A stretch of 64,000 bases of DNA from positions 1 through 64,000 of the forward strand of contig NZ_CABVOU010000021.1 in the NCBI RefSeq assembly GCF_902500215.1. The letters run 5' to 3'. The notes beneath the pieces are model-generated. The model was not told the origin of the DNA. It worked only from the letters and a program-made list of their open reading frames with translations, and did no database searches. This DNA is from Halomonas lysinitropha. Lineage in GTDB: Bacteria; Pseudomonadota; Gammaproteobacteria; Pseudomonadales; Halomonadaceae. This document shows, in pieces, positions 41,601-48,860 of this stretch; position 1 is the first letter of the stretch; every line of letters begins with the position of its first letter. The position numbers were made by a program, and so were the translations under genes.

Positions 41601-42007
41601 TCGATGACCAGTGGGACGAGCAGGTGGAGGCGCTCAAGACGCTGATCCAGCAGCTGCGGGACGGCGCCAGCGTCGATGGCGAGGCGATCCCCGACATGCC
41701 GACCCACGCCGAGCCTTTCTGGCGGGAGCTGATGGCCAGCGCCGATCTGGAGGTGGAGCAGATGGACGCCGCCACCGCCCAGCGGCTGCTCGACGCCACC
41801 GAGGAGGTGGTGGCCACGATCCAGCAGGAGATCGCCATCCCCGACTTCTGGAAGCCCTCCCACATCCCCGACCAGGAGCGCCTCAAGCAGCACCTATTCA
41901 GCCAGCTGATGATGGGCGGCCTGGTGCCCATGGACCGGACCGAGGCCACCGCCGAGCGGCTCTTCGACCTGGCCCGCAGCAACCACCACAAGCTGGTGAG
42001 CGCATGA
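38648..42007 (+). CDS. hsdR: Type I restriction endonuclease subunit R
   Basis: 1119 residues. An N-terminal PD-(D/E)xK nuclease (IPDLVLLVNGIPLVVVECKS, near residue 150-168), Walker A GSGKSLSM near 335, DEAHRTQAGD near 468, and SF2 motor motifs FTGTPI and LLTGFDAP with ARVNRTGHGKSHGIVVDYFG. The C-terminus is helical for HsdM/S contact. It translocates and cuts unmodified DNA. It is separated from hsdS by 5 kb of other defence genes. A 73-base gap precedes it, so it may have its own promoter. Confidence 0.96.
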   Translation: MAGPEYTDVEKPFIDQLMGQGWEFLTGSVDDPAVTHRESFAQVVMEPVLRERLCQINLRDGQPWLDEARLDQAVAAITRLPASKVLEANKQATELLVNGLPVEGLEGWDGGRGQVLRYIDWNEPTNNVFTVVNQFKVKCPPGHDSAKGHVIPDLVLLVNGIPLVVVECKSRTVPEGLSQAVDQLRRYHDQRFLENEVEEHEGAPALFSTSQFLVASNFDEARVGTIGARFAHYLSWKTVAPLREAEVAIDLDVADLSAQQRLVAGMLTRANLLDIVRHYTLFMNIGGQEIKLVCRYQQFRGVTRAVERLKHGKTRREDGESDRRGGIIWHTQGSGKSLSMVFLVRKLRTDPALRRFKVVVITDRKDLQAQLSATAELTGESVEKAGNTAQLKKLLARDGPGLVFGTIQKYRDPDAEGESESEAEPETHDTGASGGLDSGRRDAAETPKKPTLSEPFEVLNTSEDILILVDEAHRTQAGDLHANMMRALPNAARIGFTGTPIIMGDKKRTHDIFGDYIDRYTIKEAEQDGATVPILYEGRTAKGAIKDGASLDGLFEDLFRDHSKEELEAIKKKYATKGQIFEAPQLIQEKAQDILRHYVTHILPNGYKAQLVAYSRRAALRYFEALEQAKVELLEEAMALSPEDKALDDTQLLIRPLRVKAAIQAWRYRHVLRELEFAVVFSSGNNDDSAWARWSDRAAVENHIKRFKKPLPPLGGVTPKDPAKHDPLAFLIVKSMLLTGFDAPIEGVMYLDRSLREAELLQAIARVNRTGHGKSHGIVVDYFGVANHLKEALAAYSEEDIEGALQSLKDEIPLLRDRHLRVIDVLRTKGVDDLDDAEEAVQALADERVRAEFMVKLKEFNRGLDDVLPRPEGLEFVNDAKRLAYIHALARNRYKDTPELGRDIGNKVRKLIDDYVISLGIDPRIPPVQLTDAEFDDHIGRQVGDRAKASEMEHAVRSHVRKHLDEDPVKYGRLSERLEELLDQLDDQWDEQVEALKTLIQQLRDGASVDGEAIPDMPTHAEPFWRELMASADLEVEQMDAATAQRLLDATEEVVATIQQEIAIPDFWKPSHIPDQERLKQHLFSQLMMGGLVPMDRTEATAERLFDLARSNHHKLVSA

Positions 42008-42705
42008 CGCAGTTGGCCGTGGACGATCTCACCTTCGAGGTGCGCGAGAGCGCGCGCCGCAAGACGCTGGAGATCACCGTGGACCGCGACGGTGAGCTGG
42101 TGATCGCCGCGCCAAGCGGCACCGATGAACAGCACCTGCGCGACTTCGTGCTCGAGAAGCGGCTATGGATCTACCGGAAGCTGGCGCAGAAGGCCGAGCG
42201 CCGCCGCCGGCTTCCGCACAAGGAGTACGTCAATGGCGAGGGTTTCCTCTACCTGGGACGCAGTTACCGGCTGAAGCGGGTGGCAAGCGACGCCCAGGAT
42301 GCCCCGCTCAAGCTCGTCGCCGGGCGCTTCCAGCTACGCGAGGACGCGCTACCCGATGCCCGCGAGCATTTCGTCCGCTGGTACAGCGCCCGCGCCAGCG
42401 ACTGGCTCACCACCAAGGTGAAGGAGCACGCCCGGCGGATGCAGGTCGATCCTGCCGGCGTAACGGTACAAGACCTCGGCTACCGCTGGGGCTCCTGCGG
42501 CAAGGGCAACCGGGTCTACTTCCACTGGAAGACCATCCTGCTGCCCCGCCACATCGCCGAGTACGTGGTCGTCCATGAGCTTGTCCACCTGCACGAGCCC
42601 CACCACACGCCCGCCTTCTGGCGCCGCCTCGAGCGCGCTATGCCGGACTACGAGCAGCGCAAGAGCTGGCTCGCCCGGCACGGGATTGAGGTGGAGGGCG
42701 TTTGA
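42004..42705 (+). CDS. YgjP/SprT-like M48-type metallopeptidase (DUF45)
   Basis: 233 residues. The C-terminal half has YRWGSCGKGNRVYFHW, then VVHELVHLHEPHHTPAFW with zinc motif HELVH near residue 190 and the downstream His/Glu. ATG overlaps the hsdR stop (ATGA), so it is translated with HsdR. DUF45 peptidases recur next to type I R subunits; whether it clips HsdR, phage proteins or DNA-bound proteins is unknown. Confidence 0.9.
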   Translation: MTQLAVDDLTFEVRESARRKTLEITVDRDGELVIAAPSGTDEQHLRDFVLEKRLWIYRKLAQKAERRRRLPHKEYVNGEGFLYLGRSYRLKRVASDAQDAPLKLVAGRFQLREDALPDAREHFVRWYSARASDWLTTKVKEHARRMQVDPAGVTVQDLGYRWGSCGKGNRVYFHWKTILLPRHIAEYVVVHELVHLHEPHHTPAFWRRLERAMPDYEQRKSWLARHGIEVEGV

Positions 42706-42803
42706 TCTGCCCTTATGGGATCAATGCCAGGACGGCCAGCTTCTTATCGGAGATCAGGGCAATATTCAGTGGTGAAATAATGGGTCAACGCGCTGAAGCG
42801 TTG
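42706..42803. other. Gap between the metallopeptidase gene and CRISPR array 1
   Basis: About 98 bases. It includes the phrase GGAGATCAGGGCAATATTC (about 42746), which resembles the inner part of the CRISPR repeat (GGAGATCAGGGAAGG) and may be a decayed trailer repeat. Nothing else is visible. Confidence 0.4.
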
Positions 42804-43803
42804 GTCTTAATCCCTTAGTAGTCAGGGAAGGATTCGGAGCACCAACGCTGACGTGTACCCCATCATCTACCTGTCTTAATCCCTTGGAGATCAGGGAAGG
42901 CTTCGGAGCCATCGACATGATTCTCAGCTTCGACCGCGCCGGGTCTTAATCCCTTGGAGGTCAGGGAAGGGTTCGGAGCATGACCACACACCATGACCCC
43001 ATCGTCTGCATGTCTTAATCCCTTGGAGATCAGAGAAGGCTTCGGAGCCGCGTGATGCCTAACTGTGCCAACGCTTTTGAATCTTAATCCCTTGGAGGTC
43101 AGGGAAGGCTTCGGAGGAGAAGAAGGACGCCGAGTTCGCTGCTAAGCGGTCTTAATCCCTTAGAGATCAGGGAAGGCTTCGGAGCCAGCACGCCAAGCTG
43201 GTCGACTCCGAGTAACCGTCTTAATCCCTTGGAGATCAGGGAAGGCTTTGGAGTGCGAGCATGGCGACAAGTCTCCCTTGGAGCAAGTCTTAATCCCTTG
43301 GAGATCAGGGAAGGCTTTGGAGGACAACAGGTTCGTCAACGCCGTCGCCGACGTGTCTTAATCCCTTGGAGATCAGGGAAGGGGTCGAAGGATAATATCG
43401 AACTGAGCTTTAGTACGGGGACACGTCTTAATCCCTTGGAGTTCAGGGAAGGGTTCGGAGGGAGCTCACCGAGCAAGCCAAGAAGCCTGACCTGTCTTAA
43501 TCCCTTGGAGTTCAGGGAAGGGTTCGGAGCACCTATCATCGCCTAATAGCCAGGAGCACAACGTCTTAATCCCTTGGAGTTCAGGGAAGGGTTCGGAGGG
43601 TACACACTGTCTGCAGTGTCTTGATACGTCTGTCTTAATCCCTTGGAGTTCAGGGAAGGGTTCGGAGCGCGGAGAACTACCGTGACGAGCTCAGAGCAGG
43701 TCTTAATCCCTTGGAGTTCAGGGAAGGGTTCGGAGGCATCAGCTTGTCATGTCGGTCATGCCGATCGGTCTTAATCCCTTGGAGTTCAGGGAAGGGTTCG
43801 GAG
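42804..43803 (-). CRISPR. CRISPR array 1 (15 repeats, 14 spacers)
   Basis: Repeat unit 36 bases; plus-strand halves are GTCTTAATCCCTTGGAG and then (A/T/G)TCAGGGAAGG(G/C)TTCGGAG. Spacers are 32-34 bases. The six repeats at the right end (about 43423-43803) are identical with TTCAGGGAAGGGTTC, while the nine at the left vary (GATC/GGTC, CTTCGG, CTTTGG, TAGTAG), so the left is the old trailer and the right is leader-proximal. Transcription is therefore on the minus strand; the processed crRNA would carry the 5' tag ATTAAGAC, and TCCCT/AGGGA can form the Cas6 stem. Confidence 0.97.
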
Positions 43804-43992
43804 TCCAACTTCAAAAATATCTCAAGGTTTTCAAATGGTTACCTTGTGCTCAAGGGTGGTCGTTTTTTAACCAAAAAGTTGGCTAATTTATGACCAGCTG
43901 CTTGCAACAAGATCCCATATGATAACGTTTCTCGTTATTAAAGAGCATGTTGCCTTAACAGGAATCCTGAGCCGAGGTGCGATGCAGGTCAA
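43804..43992 (-). promoter_or_regulatory. Leader of array 1 with promoter and boxA-like element
   Basis: AT-rich DNA between array 1 and cas6. On the minus strand TTGACC (43992-43987), a 17-base spacer and CAGGAT (43969-43964) form a promoter-like pair, followed by TGCTCTTTAATAA (43947-43935), a close match to the Nus-factor boxA antitermination element. The same three parts with the same spacing occur beside array 2. boxA in CRISPR leaders is established for other bacteria, where it keeps polymerase from terminating in long arrays. Confidence 0.75.
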
Positions 43993-44007
43993 GGTAAGGT
44001 GTCCGGA

Positions 44008-44988
44008 TCAAGAGGTGGTACATTCCTCAGCCATATCATTGGTTGCCTGCTGGACAGCCTGGTCAGTTTGCTCCAATCGATACTGCCCCAGTCCGAAACT
44101 GGTGTTCTTACCGAGGTGGGTATATTGGCCCAGCCACAGCCAGGGGAGCCACTGGTCAAGAGATCCCGAGAGCTGCAACGTACCCACCAAGCCATTGAGA
44201 CTCATGGCCTGTCGCTGTCGGCTAGAGTAGCGCTGCCACTGCTGCATCCGGGTTGTCTCGGTGAGTTCGAGGTCTTCCGGGATCGTAGGTCGCTTCCATG
44301 TCGCGCCCCAGTAGCTGCCGGCATAGAGCTCGATCTTTCGCGCCAGGGCATGCAACACGATAGGCCCAGTGAGCTCGCTGCCTTGGCGGAGTTTACCGCC
44401 CGACTGGATGCGGGTGGGTGACAGCAGCTCCATGGTCACCTCGCGTCCTGATGTGAGCGCCGGAATACTCAAGTGCGCCTCGTGTGGGACCACGCGGGGC
44501 GAATGCTCATGGAAGATTGTCTGGACATCGCCGTTTGGCGAGAGCCATTCAACCTGCTCGAGCCGGCACCGCGCCTTGCCCTTGCCGAGCCCCTGGGTCG
44601 CTGCCCGTTGCCAGGCCATGATGATGACGGACAACTGGTCGATAGCTGAGCCGAACAGCACCATGTGGAAGCTCCAGGACTCCCCGGCGGCAAGCTGGCG
44701 GTTTTGCTGATTATCGGCTTCCAAGATATAGGGAGCGGGAATATCGGGAAATCGCGACTGTTCCGGCCCGGGGCGCGGCTCGAACAGCGCCGGATACCGG
44801 CAAGCATCACGCATCGGGCACTCACCGCAATGGGGCAGGTCGGTCAGACAGCTAACCGATTTCAGGCCATGGCCGAAGGCACCGCGCAGCATGGAGCCGG
44901 GGTACTCGGCCACCATCAGCGGCGCCTCGGTCCTGAGGGTAAACCGGTAGCGAGCGATGGGCAGGCTGTCGGACAGGGCAAGGCTCAT
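44008..44988 (-). CDS. cas6: Cas6 pre-crRNA endoribonuclease
   Basis: 326 residues of the Cas6 RAMP group. The N-terminal half has MLRGAFGHGLKSVSC then CGECPMRDACRYPALFEP, a Cys cluster common in type III-linked Cas6; the C-terminal Gly-rich loop is HLGKNTSFGLGQYRLE. It cuts the repeat hairpin to release crRNAs for the Cmr complex. Its start overlaps the cmr6 stop (ATGA). It lies next to the array 1 leader. Confidence 0.9.
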   Translation of the reverse strand: MSLALSDSLPIARYRFTLRTEAPLMVAEYPGSMLRGAFGHGLKSVSCLTDLPHCGECPMRDACRYPALFEPRPGPEQSRFPDIPAPYILEADNQQNRQLAAGESWSFHMVLFGSAIDQLSVIIMAWQRAATQGLGKGKARCRLEQVEWLSPNGDVQTIFHEHSPRVVPHEAHLSIPALTSGREVTMELLSPTRIQSGGKLRQGSELTGPIVLHALARKIELYAGSYWGATWKRPTIPEDLELTETTRMQQWQRYSSRQRQAMSLNGLVGTLQLSGSLDQWLPWLWLGQYTHLGKNTSFGLGQYRLEQTDQAVQQATNDMAEECTTS

Positions 44989-46166
44989 TCGTCAACCAGT
45001 AGTTCGTTGATCAAGGGCTTCATCTCCTTCTGACGGTTCTTGCTGCCGTACGTCTTGAAGAAGCCGCGGGCGAAATTGGCCAGGGCCAGTCGGTCCTCTT
45101 TCGGCCACTCCTTGGCTGCCTTCAGGGCCTCACCAATTTGACGGTGGAAGTCGGCGCCGCTGCCGGCTTGCTGGTTGGCGGGCAACTCGGCCTGTTGCTG
45201 CAGCTCCAGCAGAAGGCGTCGCGACTCGCTCAATGAGGCCAGGGCGCTCTGTTCAGCACGTTCGGCTTCCTCGCGTGCCCGCTCCTGGCGACGTTTGTCC
45301 TGAGTCCTCTGCTGCTCTTCATCGAGCTCGACGAAGGCGCCATACCCGGCAGCGGTCCTGGCCCCGGCGCCCAGGTTGGCAAGCGCGGCCTCGAGGGCTT
45401 GCTTCGCCACCTCGACCAGCGGCTCGTCCGCCTTGCTGCGCGGTGCCACGGCGAACTGCAACACAATACTGCGCGCCACCAGAAAGGGCACCGGGATCGG
45501 CGCGTGCCAGTCGGCCGGGACAGTCTCGGCTCGTCCAGGCTGGGCGGCACCCTGCTCGTACCATTTGCCCATGTGCGGCGTCATGGTGTCGAGGGTGAGG
45601 CTGACCGGCTCCAGCGGCAAGGCATCGAAGAAGATGACCCGGCCGGCCACCAGCTCGGGTTCGCCGGCGAAGCTTTGCGCTGACAAGGGATCCTTGTCGT
45701 CGCTGCCGAAGAGTTGCTTGCGAATCTCAGCGGGATAGTCGTTGAGCTCCAGCCAGGCTCGAGCGAGACCCTTCACCGCACTGCCCGGCAGATAGGGCGT
45801 TCCGAGTACCGGGTGCCAACTGAGTCCGTTCTCGACCGGGTGCGGGCTGCCCAGGCCCGTGGCGAAATGCCAGCTGGATTGCCGGGCAAAGGTCACGCCC
45901 CCCAGGCTCTCGGCGAGACTCGCCAAGCGTTCGGTCTGGCGCTGCAAGGCAGGCGCGTAACCGACACAGCTACTGCCCTCGCTCCGGCGCTGCTCATTGC
46001 CATGATGGCCTAGCAGAGAATGCAGGAAATCCCGTTTGCCCGTGTCCTCGACGCTCCAGTTTTGTGAATACTGGTTGAAGAAACGCTCGAACCAGAGGCC
46101 GGCATGGCCCTCCACGGGGCGCGTGCTCTGCGCGTCGCGGCTGTGGCCGTCGTAGAGTGGGATCAT
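44985..46166 (-). CDS. cmr6: Type III-B Cmr6 RAMP subunit
   Basis: 393 residues. Core RAMP motifs: FATGLGSPHPVENGLSWHPVLGTPYLPGSAVKGLARAW and LEPVSLTLDTMTPHMGKWYEQG, diagnostic of Cmr6, ending with a Gly-rich GAGARTAAGYGAF. The last 100 residues are a charged helical tail. Cmr6 caps the crRNA 3' side of the backbone. Coupled to cas6. Confidence 0.93.
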   Translation of the reverse strand: MIPLYDGHSRDAQSTRPVEGHAGLWFERFFNQYSQNWSVEDTGKRDFLHSLLGHHGNEQRRSEGSSCVGYAPALQRQTERLASLAESLGGVTFARQSSWHFATGLGSPHPVENGLSWHPVLGTPYLPGSAVKGLARAWLELNDYPAEIRKQLFGSDDKDPLSAQSFAGEPELVAGRVIFFDALPLEPVSLTLDTMTPHMGKWYEQGAAQPGRAETVPADWHAPIPVPFLVARSIVLQFAVAPRSKADEPLVEVAKQALEAALANLGAGARTAAGYGAFVELDEEQQRTQDKRRQERAREEAERAEQSALASLSESRRLLLELQQQAELPANQQAGSGADFHRQIGEALKAAKEWPKEDRLALANFARGFFKTYGSKNRQKEMKPLINELLVDE

Positions 46167-46203
46167 CGGCAGCCCCCTTGCAGCGGATCGTTATCGTGGC
46201 ATG

Positions 46204-46716
46204 TCATTCCGGCACCTCATCGTCCTTGACCAGTGCCTCGGCAAACTTTTTCGCCCAGCGCAGCAGCGCCTGGGTCTCCGCCTGAGCATGGCGATAACAT
46301 TGCTGGTTCTCCGCAGTGATGGCCGTCAACAGCGCCGGTGTAGTCTGGGCGTGGGCGGCAAAGAGGGGCGTCCCCGTCGTTTGCTGGTGCTCATGGGGGC
46401 CGCACAGCCAGGTTTCCACGAGGCCATACACTGCCTGGTAAGCGGCCGACTTGCTGCGCTTGGCATAATAGAACGCCATGGCCTGACCGAAGCCATTCAC
46501 CTGGATCATGCCGGGCAGGCGCCGAGTGAAGCTCTTCAGCTCGCTTTGCTTGATGTCACCGTTGGCCTGGGCCGACTGTATCCAGGCCAGGGCATGGGCG
46601 GCTCGGGCCTGCTCGACCAGCTGGTGGGGGCTGGTCTTGCCACTTGCCTTGTCAGCCTCAGCGGGGCCTTGTGAAGCACCACTCTTGCGCGTGACGCTGA
46701 CCTGTCGAATGCTCAT
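46204..46716 (-). CDS. cmr5: Type III-B Cmr5 small subunit
   Basis: 170 residues, mostly helical: SPHQLVEQARAAHALAWIQSA, LPGMIQVNGFGQAMAFYYAKRS and a C-terminal ALLRWAKKFAEAL, all typical of Cmr5, which lines the target RNA in the minor filament. ATG overlaps the cmr4 stop. Confidence 0.92.
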   Translation of the reverse strand: MSIRQVSVTRKSGASQGPAEADKASGKTSPHQLVEQARAAHALAWIQSAQANGDIKQSELKSFTRRLPGMIQVNGFGQAMAFYYAKRSKSAAYQAVYGLVETWLCGPHEHQQTTGTPLFAAHAQTTPALLTAITAENQQCYRHAQAETQALLRWAKKFAEALVKDDEVPE

Positions 46717-47603
46717 GCCATCGCCTCCTTCACCACCTCAACACGACACCACCCCATCCCCACGGTCTCGTTGCCGCCCACCTGCAGCCAGGGTCGCTCG
46801 ATGAACAAGCCGTCGAGCAGTTCCGACATCAGTGCATCAGCACTCTTGTCGATGGCGTCATAGCGCGAGGGTTGGGCACTCAAGCAGACATACAGCACGG
46901 TCTCCGGAGACAGGTTTTCCTCGTACCATAGCGCCCCCGCCGCCACCGTCTTAGTCTCGCTGTCCAGCCGGATATGCGGCTGCATCGGCAGCGCACTGCG
47001 GCACAGGTGGCGGAAGCTATCGTCGTCGACCAGTGTGAGCTGTTGCCTGAGTTCCTTCTGATAATCCTCCTTGCCGCAGAGGCGCTCGAACACATCGAGC
47101 CAACCGGCAAGATCCGCCACAACCTGGCTGAAGCGGAATTCTTCGAGGTAGAGTTCTTCACCGCCTGACTGGCTTTTGGCCACTAGCGCCTGCTCGCTCT
47201 CGACTTCCGGCACCGCGGGAAGGGCCTCTACCAGACCCAGGCGCTGAAGATCGCGACCCAGACGCCGCAGCAGGGAGGGACAGGTTACCCAGCGAAAATG
47301 GCTGGTCAGCGAACGCACTGGCAAGAGCGCCAGCCGGGCATCACTGACCAGCAGACTGCCGGCATGCACCGAGGCGTTGGCCGTGTCCGGCCCGAACACG
47401 GCCTGGGCCAGCTTGGCGTCGAGGCCGTTGCCCTCGGCGTGGGCCCGCAAGGCGCCCTTCACGGAAGAGCCGAAGACGCACGGCCAGTCACTATGGGCCT
47501 CCCGCTGGATAGGTAAGTCGATGACGTCATCGGCACTACCAGAGCCCGCATGCAAGGGGGTCTGTGCCGTCAAGCCGAGTAAGCGATGAGAAAGCTGAGA
47601 CAT
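46713..47603 (-). CDS. cmr4: Type III-B Cmr4 backbone RNase subunit
   Basis: 296 residues. LTAQTPLHAGSGSADDVIDLPIQRE gives the RAMP loop with Asp residues at the position of the catalytic Asp of Cmr4; VFGSSVKGALRAHAE and HAGSLLVSDARLALLPVRS follow, ending LQVGGNETVGMGWCRVEV. Repeated Cmr4 copies cut the target RNA every six nucleotides. A 75-base gap separates it from cmr3. Confidence 0.93.
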   Translation of the reverse strand: MSQLSHRLLGLTAQTPLHAGSGSADDVIDLPIQREAHSDWPCVFGSSVKGALRAHAEGNGLDAKLAQAVFGPDTANASVHAGSLLVSDARLALLPVRSLTSHFRWVTCPSLLRRLGRDLQRLGLVEALPAVPEVESEQALVAKSQSGGEELYLEEFRFSQVVADLAGWLDVFERLCGKEDYQKELRQQLTLVDDDSFRHLCRSALPMQPHIRLDSETKTVAAGALWYEENLSPETVLYVCLSAQPSRYDAIDKSADALMSELLDGLFIERPWLQVGGNETVGMGWCRVEVVKEAMA

Positions 47604-47678
47604 GGTGTTCTCCTGGTCTCCGCCCGGTGTCCGGCCCGGGCGATTGAAATCGTATAGAGGGGGCAGCCGAAAGATGAT

Positions 47679-48860
47679 TCAGGGATTGGGGTCGGGCCAG
47701 TCAATGGCCGACGCCAGTATTCGCCCCTTGCCCCAGTCACCGTCAGCGCCAATCTGGGAACCGTTCAGCCGCTCGAGGGCTTGCCCCATGGGGGTATCGT
47801 CGCGAATCTCGCAAAACAACACAGTGCCCGGCGCCAGGTAGCTGCGCACGGGACGTGGGCGACGAAGGCGCTGATCCCAGCCGCCCTCGCGGAAGGCGCG
47901 AGGACGACAACTTGACACCAGGCGCAGCGCCACTCCCTCAATGTCGCCCTCCCAGACATCCAGGCCATCCGCAGTGGTTATGGGCATGAAACCGGGCAAG
48001 CCGCTGCTGGCATCAGCTTCGGCAATCAGGGCTGGCGCAATCAGCCAGAGCGCCAGGCGCTCGCCCTTGCCGTGCACGGACTCGGGTAACGGAAGGCGCG
48101 CTTCCTCGCTCAAGTTGACACTAGCCATACGCCCTTCCCCGCCCAGGCGCAGCGTCTGCTGTGATGTGGCATCGCGGATCACGGTTCCAGGTACCCCGCT
48201 CACCCAGGCCTCGACGCAGGTCGATTCGTCGCGCAGGCGCAGGTGGCGGGTCTGGTACAACAACCCCGGCTTTACCGTGCCACTGCGATTGTCGCGACCA
48301 ATGCCCAGGCGAGGCTCTTCCTCGACCAGAGCGTCCAGTGTCACGATCTGCTCGACCGTCGGCACGCCACCCTCGAGCCAGGTCATCATCCCCTCGGCAG
48401 TCAACCAGGCGCCCTCCACCACCTTGCTGCCTAAAGGGGTACCGGCCGCCACCGTGGGCAATGCTACCCGGCCCAGGTCGGATTCCACCGCACTACCCGG
48501 CACCAGCCGCGATACCTGAACCTTGCCGTCATGCTCACCGAGCATCACATCGGCAGGACACGGCCACAGGGTCTCGCCACCATGGCGCAGCACTACCACC
48601 GCCAGAGATAATTCACCCAGGTGGTCGGCATCACCGAGGAGCGACTGCAGTGACGGTTGCGCTTCCCCCCTGGAGAAGGCGCTCCAGTCCACCCCGAGTT
48701 GATCGCCAAGCCACGTCCGTATTGCACCCATCAGGGTGCGTGCCGGCGGTGGAAACACACTGGAGAGTTCACTGACCCCCACCGCATCGTGGGCGCGGGT
48801 TTCGCGGAAGAACCAGCTGTCGACAGCATGGAACCGCCAGCAGGTCAGTTGCTTGCTCAT
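47679..48860 (-). CDS. cmr3: Type III-B Cmr3 (5'-handle binding) subunit
   Basis: 393 residues. WRFHAVDSWFFRETRAHDAVG and SSVFPPPARTLMGAIRTWLG are the Cmr3 opening; EEEPRLGIGRDNRSGTVKPGLLYQTRHLRL and YLAPGTVLFCE follow. Cmr3 holds the crRNA tag and contacts Cas10. Its start overlaps the cas10 stop by ATGA. Confidence 0.92.
   Translation of the reverse strand: MSKQLTCWRFHAVDSWFFRETRAHDAVGVSELSSVFPPPARTLMGAIRTWLGDQLGVDWSAFSRGEAQPSLQSLLGDADHLGELSLAVVVLRHGGETLWPCPADVMLGEHDGKVQVSRLVPGSAVESDLGRVALPTVAAGTPLGSKVVEGAWLTAEGMMTWLEGGVPTVEQIVTLDALVEEEPRLGIGRDNRSGTVKPGLLYQTRHLRLRDESTCVEAWVSGVPGTVIRDATSQQTLRLGGEGRMASVNLSEEARLPLPESVHGKGERLALWLIAPALIAEADASSGLPGFMPITTADGLDVWEGDIEGVALRLVSSCRPRAFREGGWDQRLRRPRPVRSYLAPGTVLFCEIRDDTPMGQALERLNGSQIGADGDWGKGRILASAIDWPDPNP

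Noticed and set aside
43229..43546. Plus-strand open frame through array 1 (repeated NPLEIREGF-like peptides)
   Set aside because: The 36-base repeat has no stop in one frame; the peptide is just translated CRISPR repeat with spacers.
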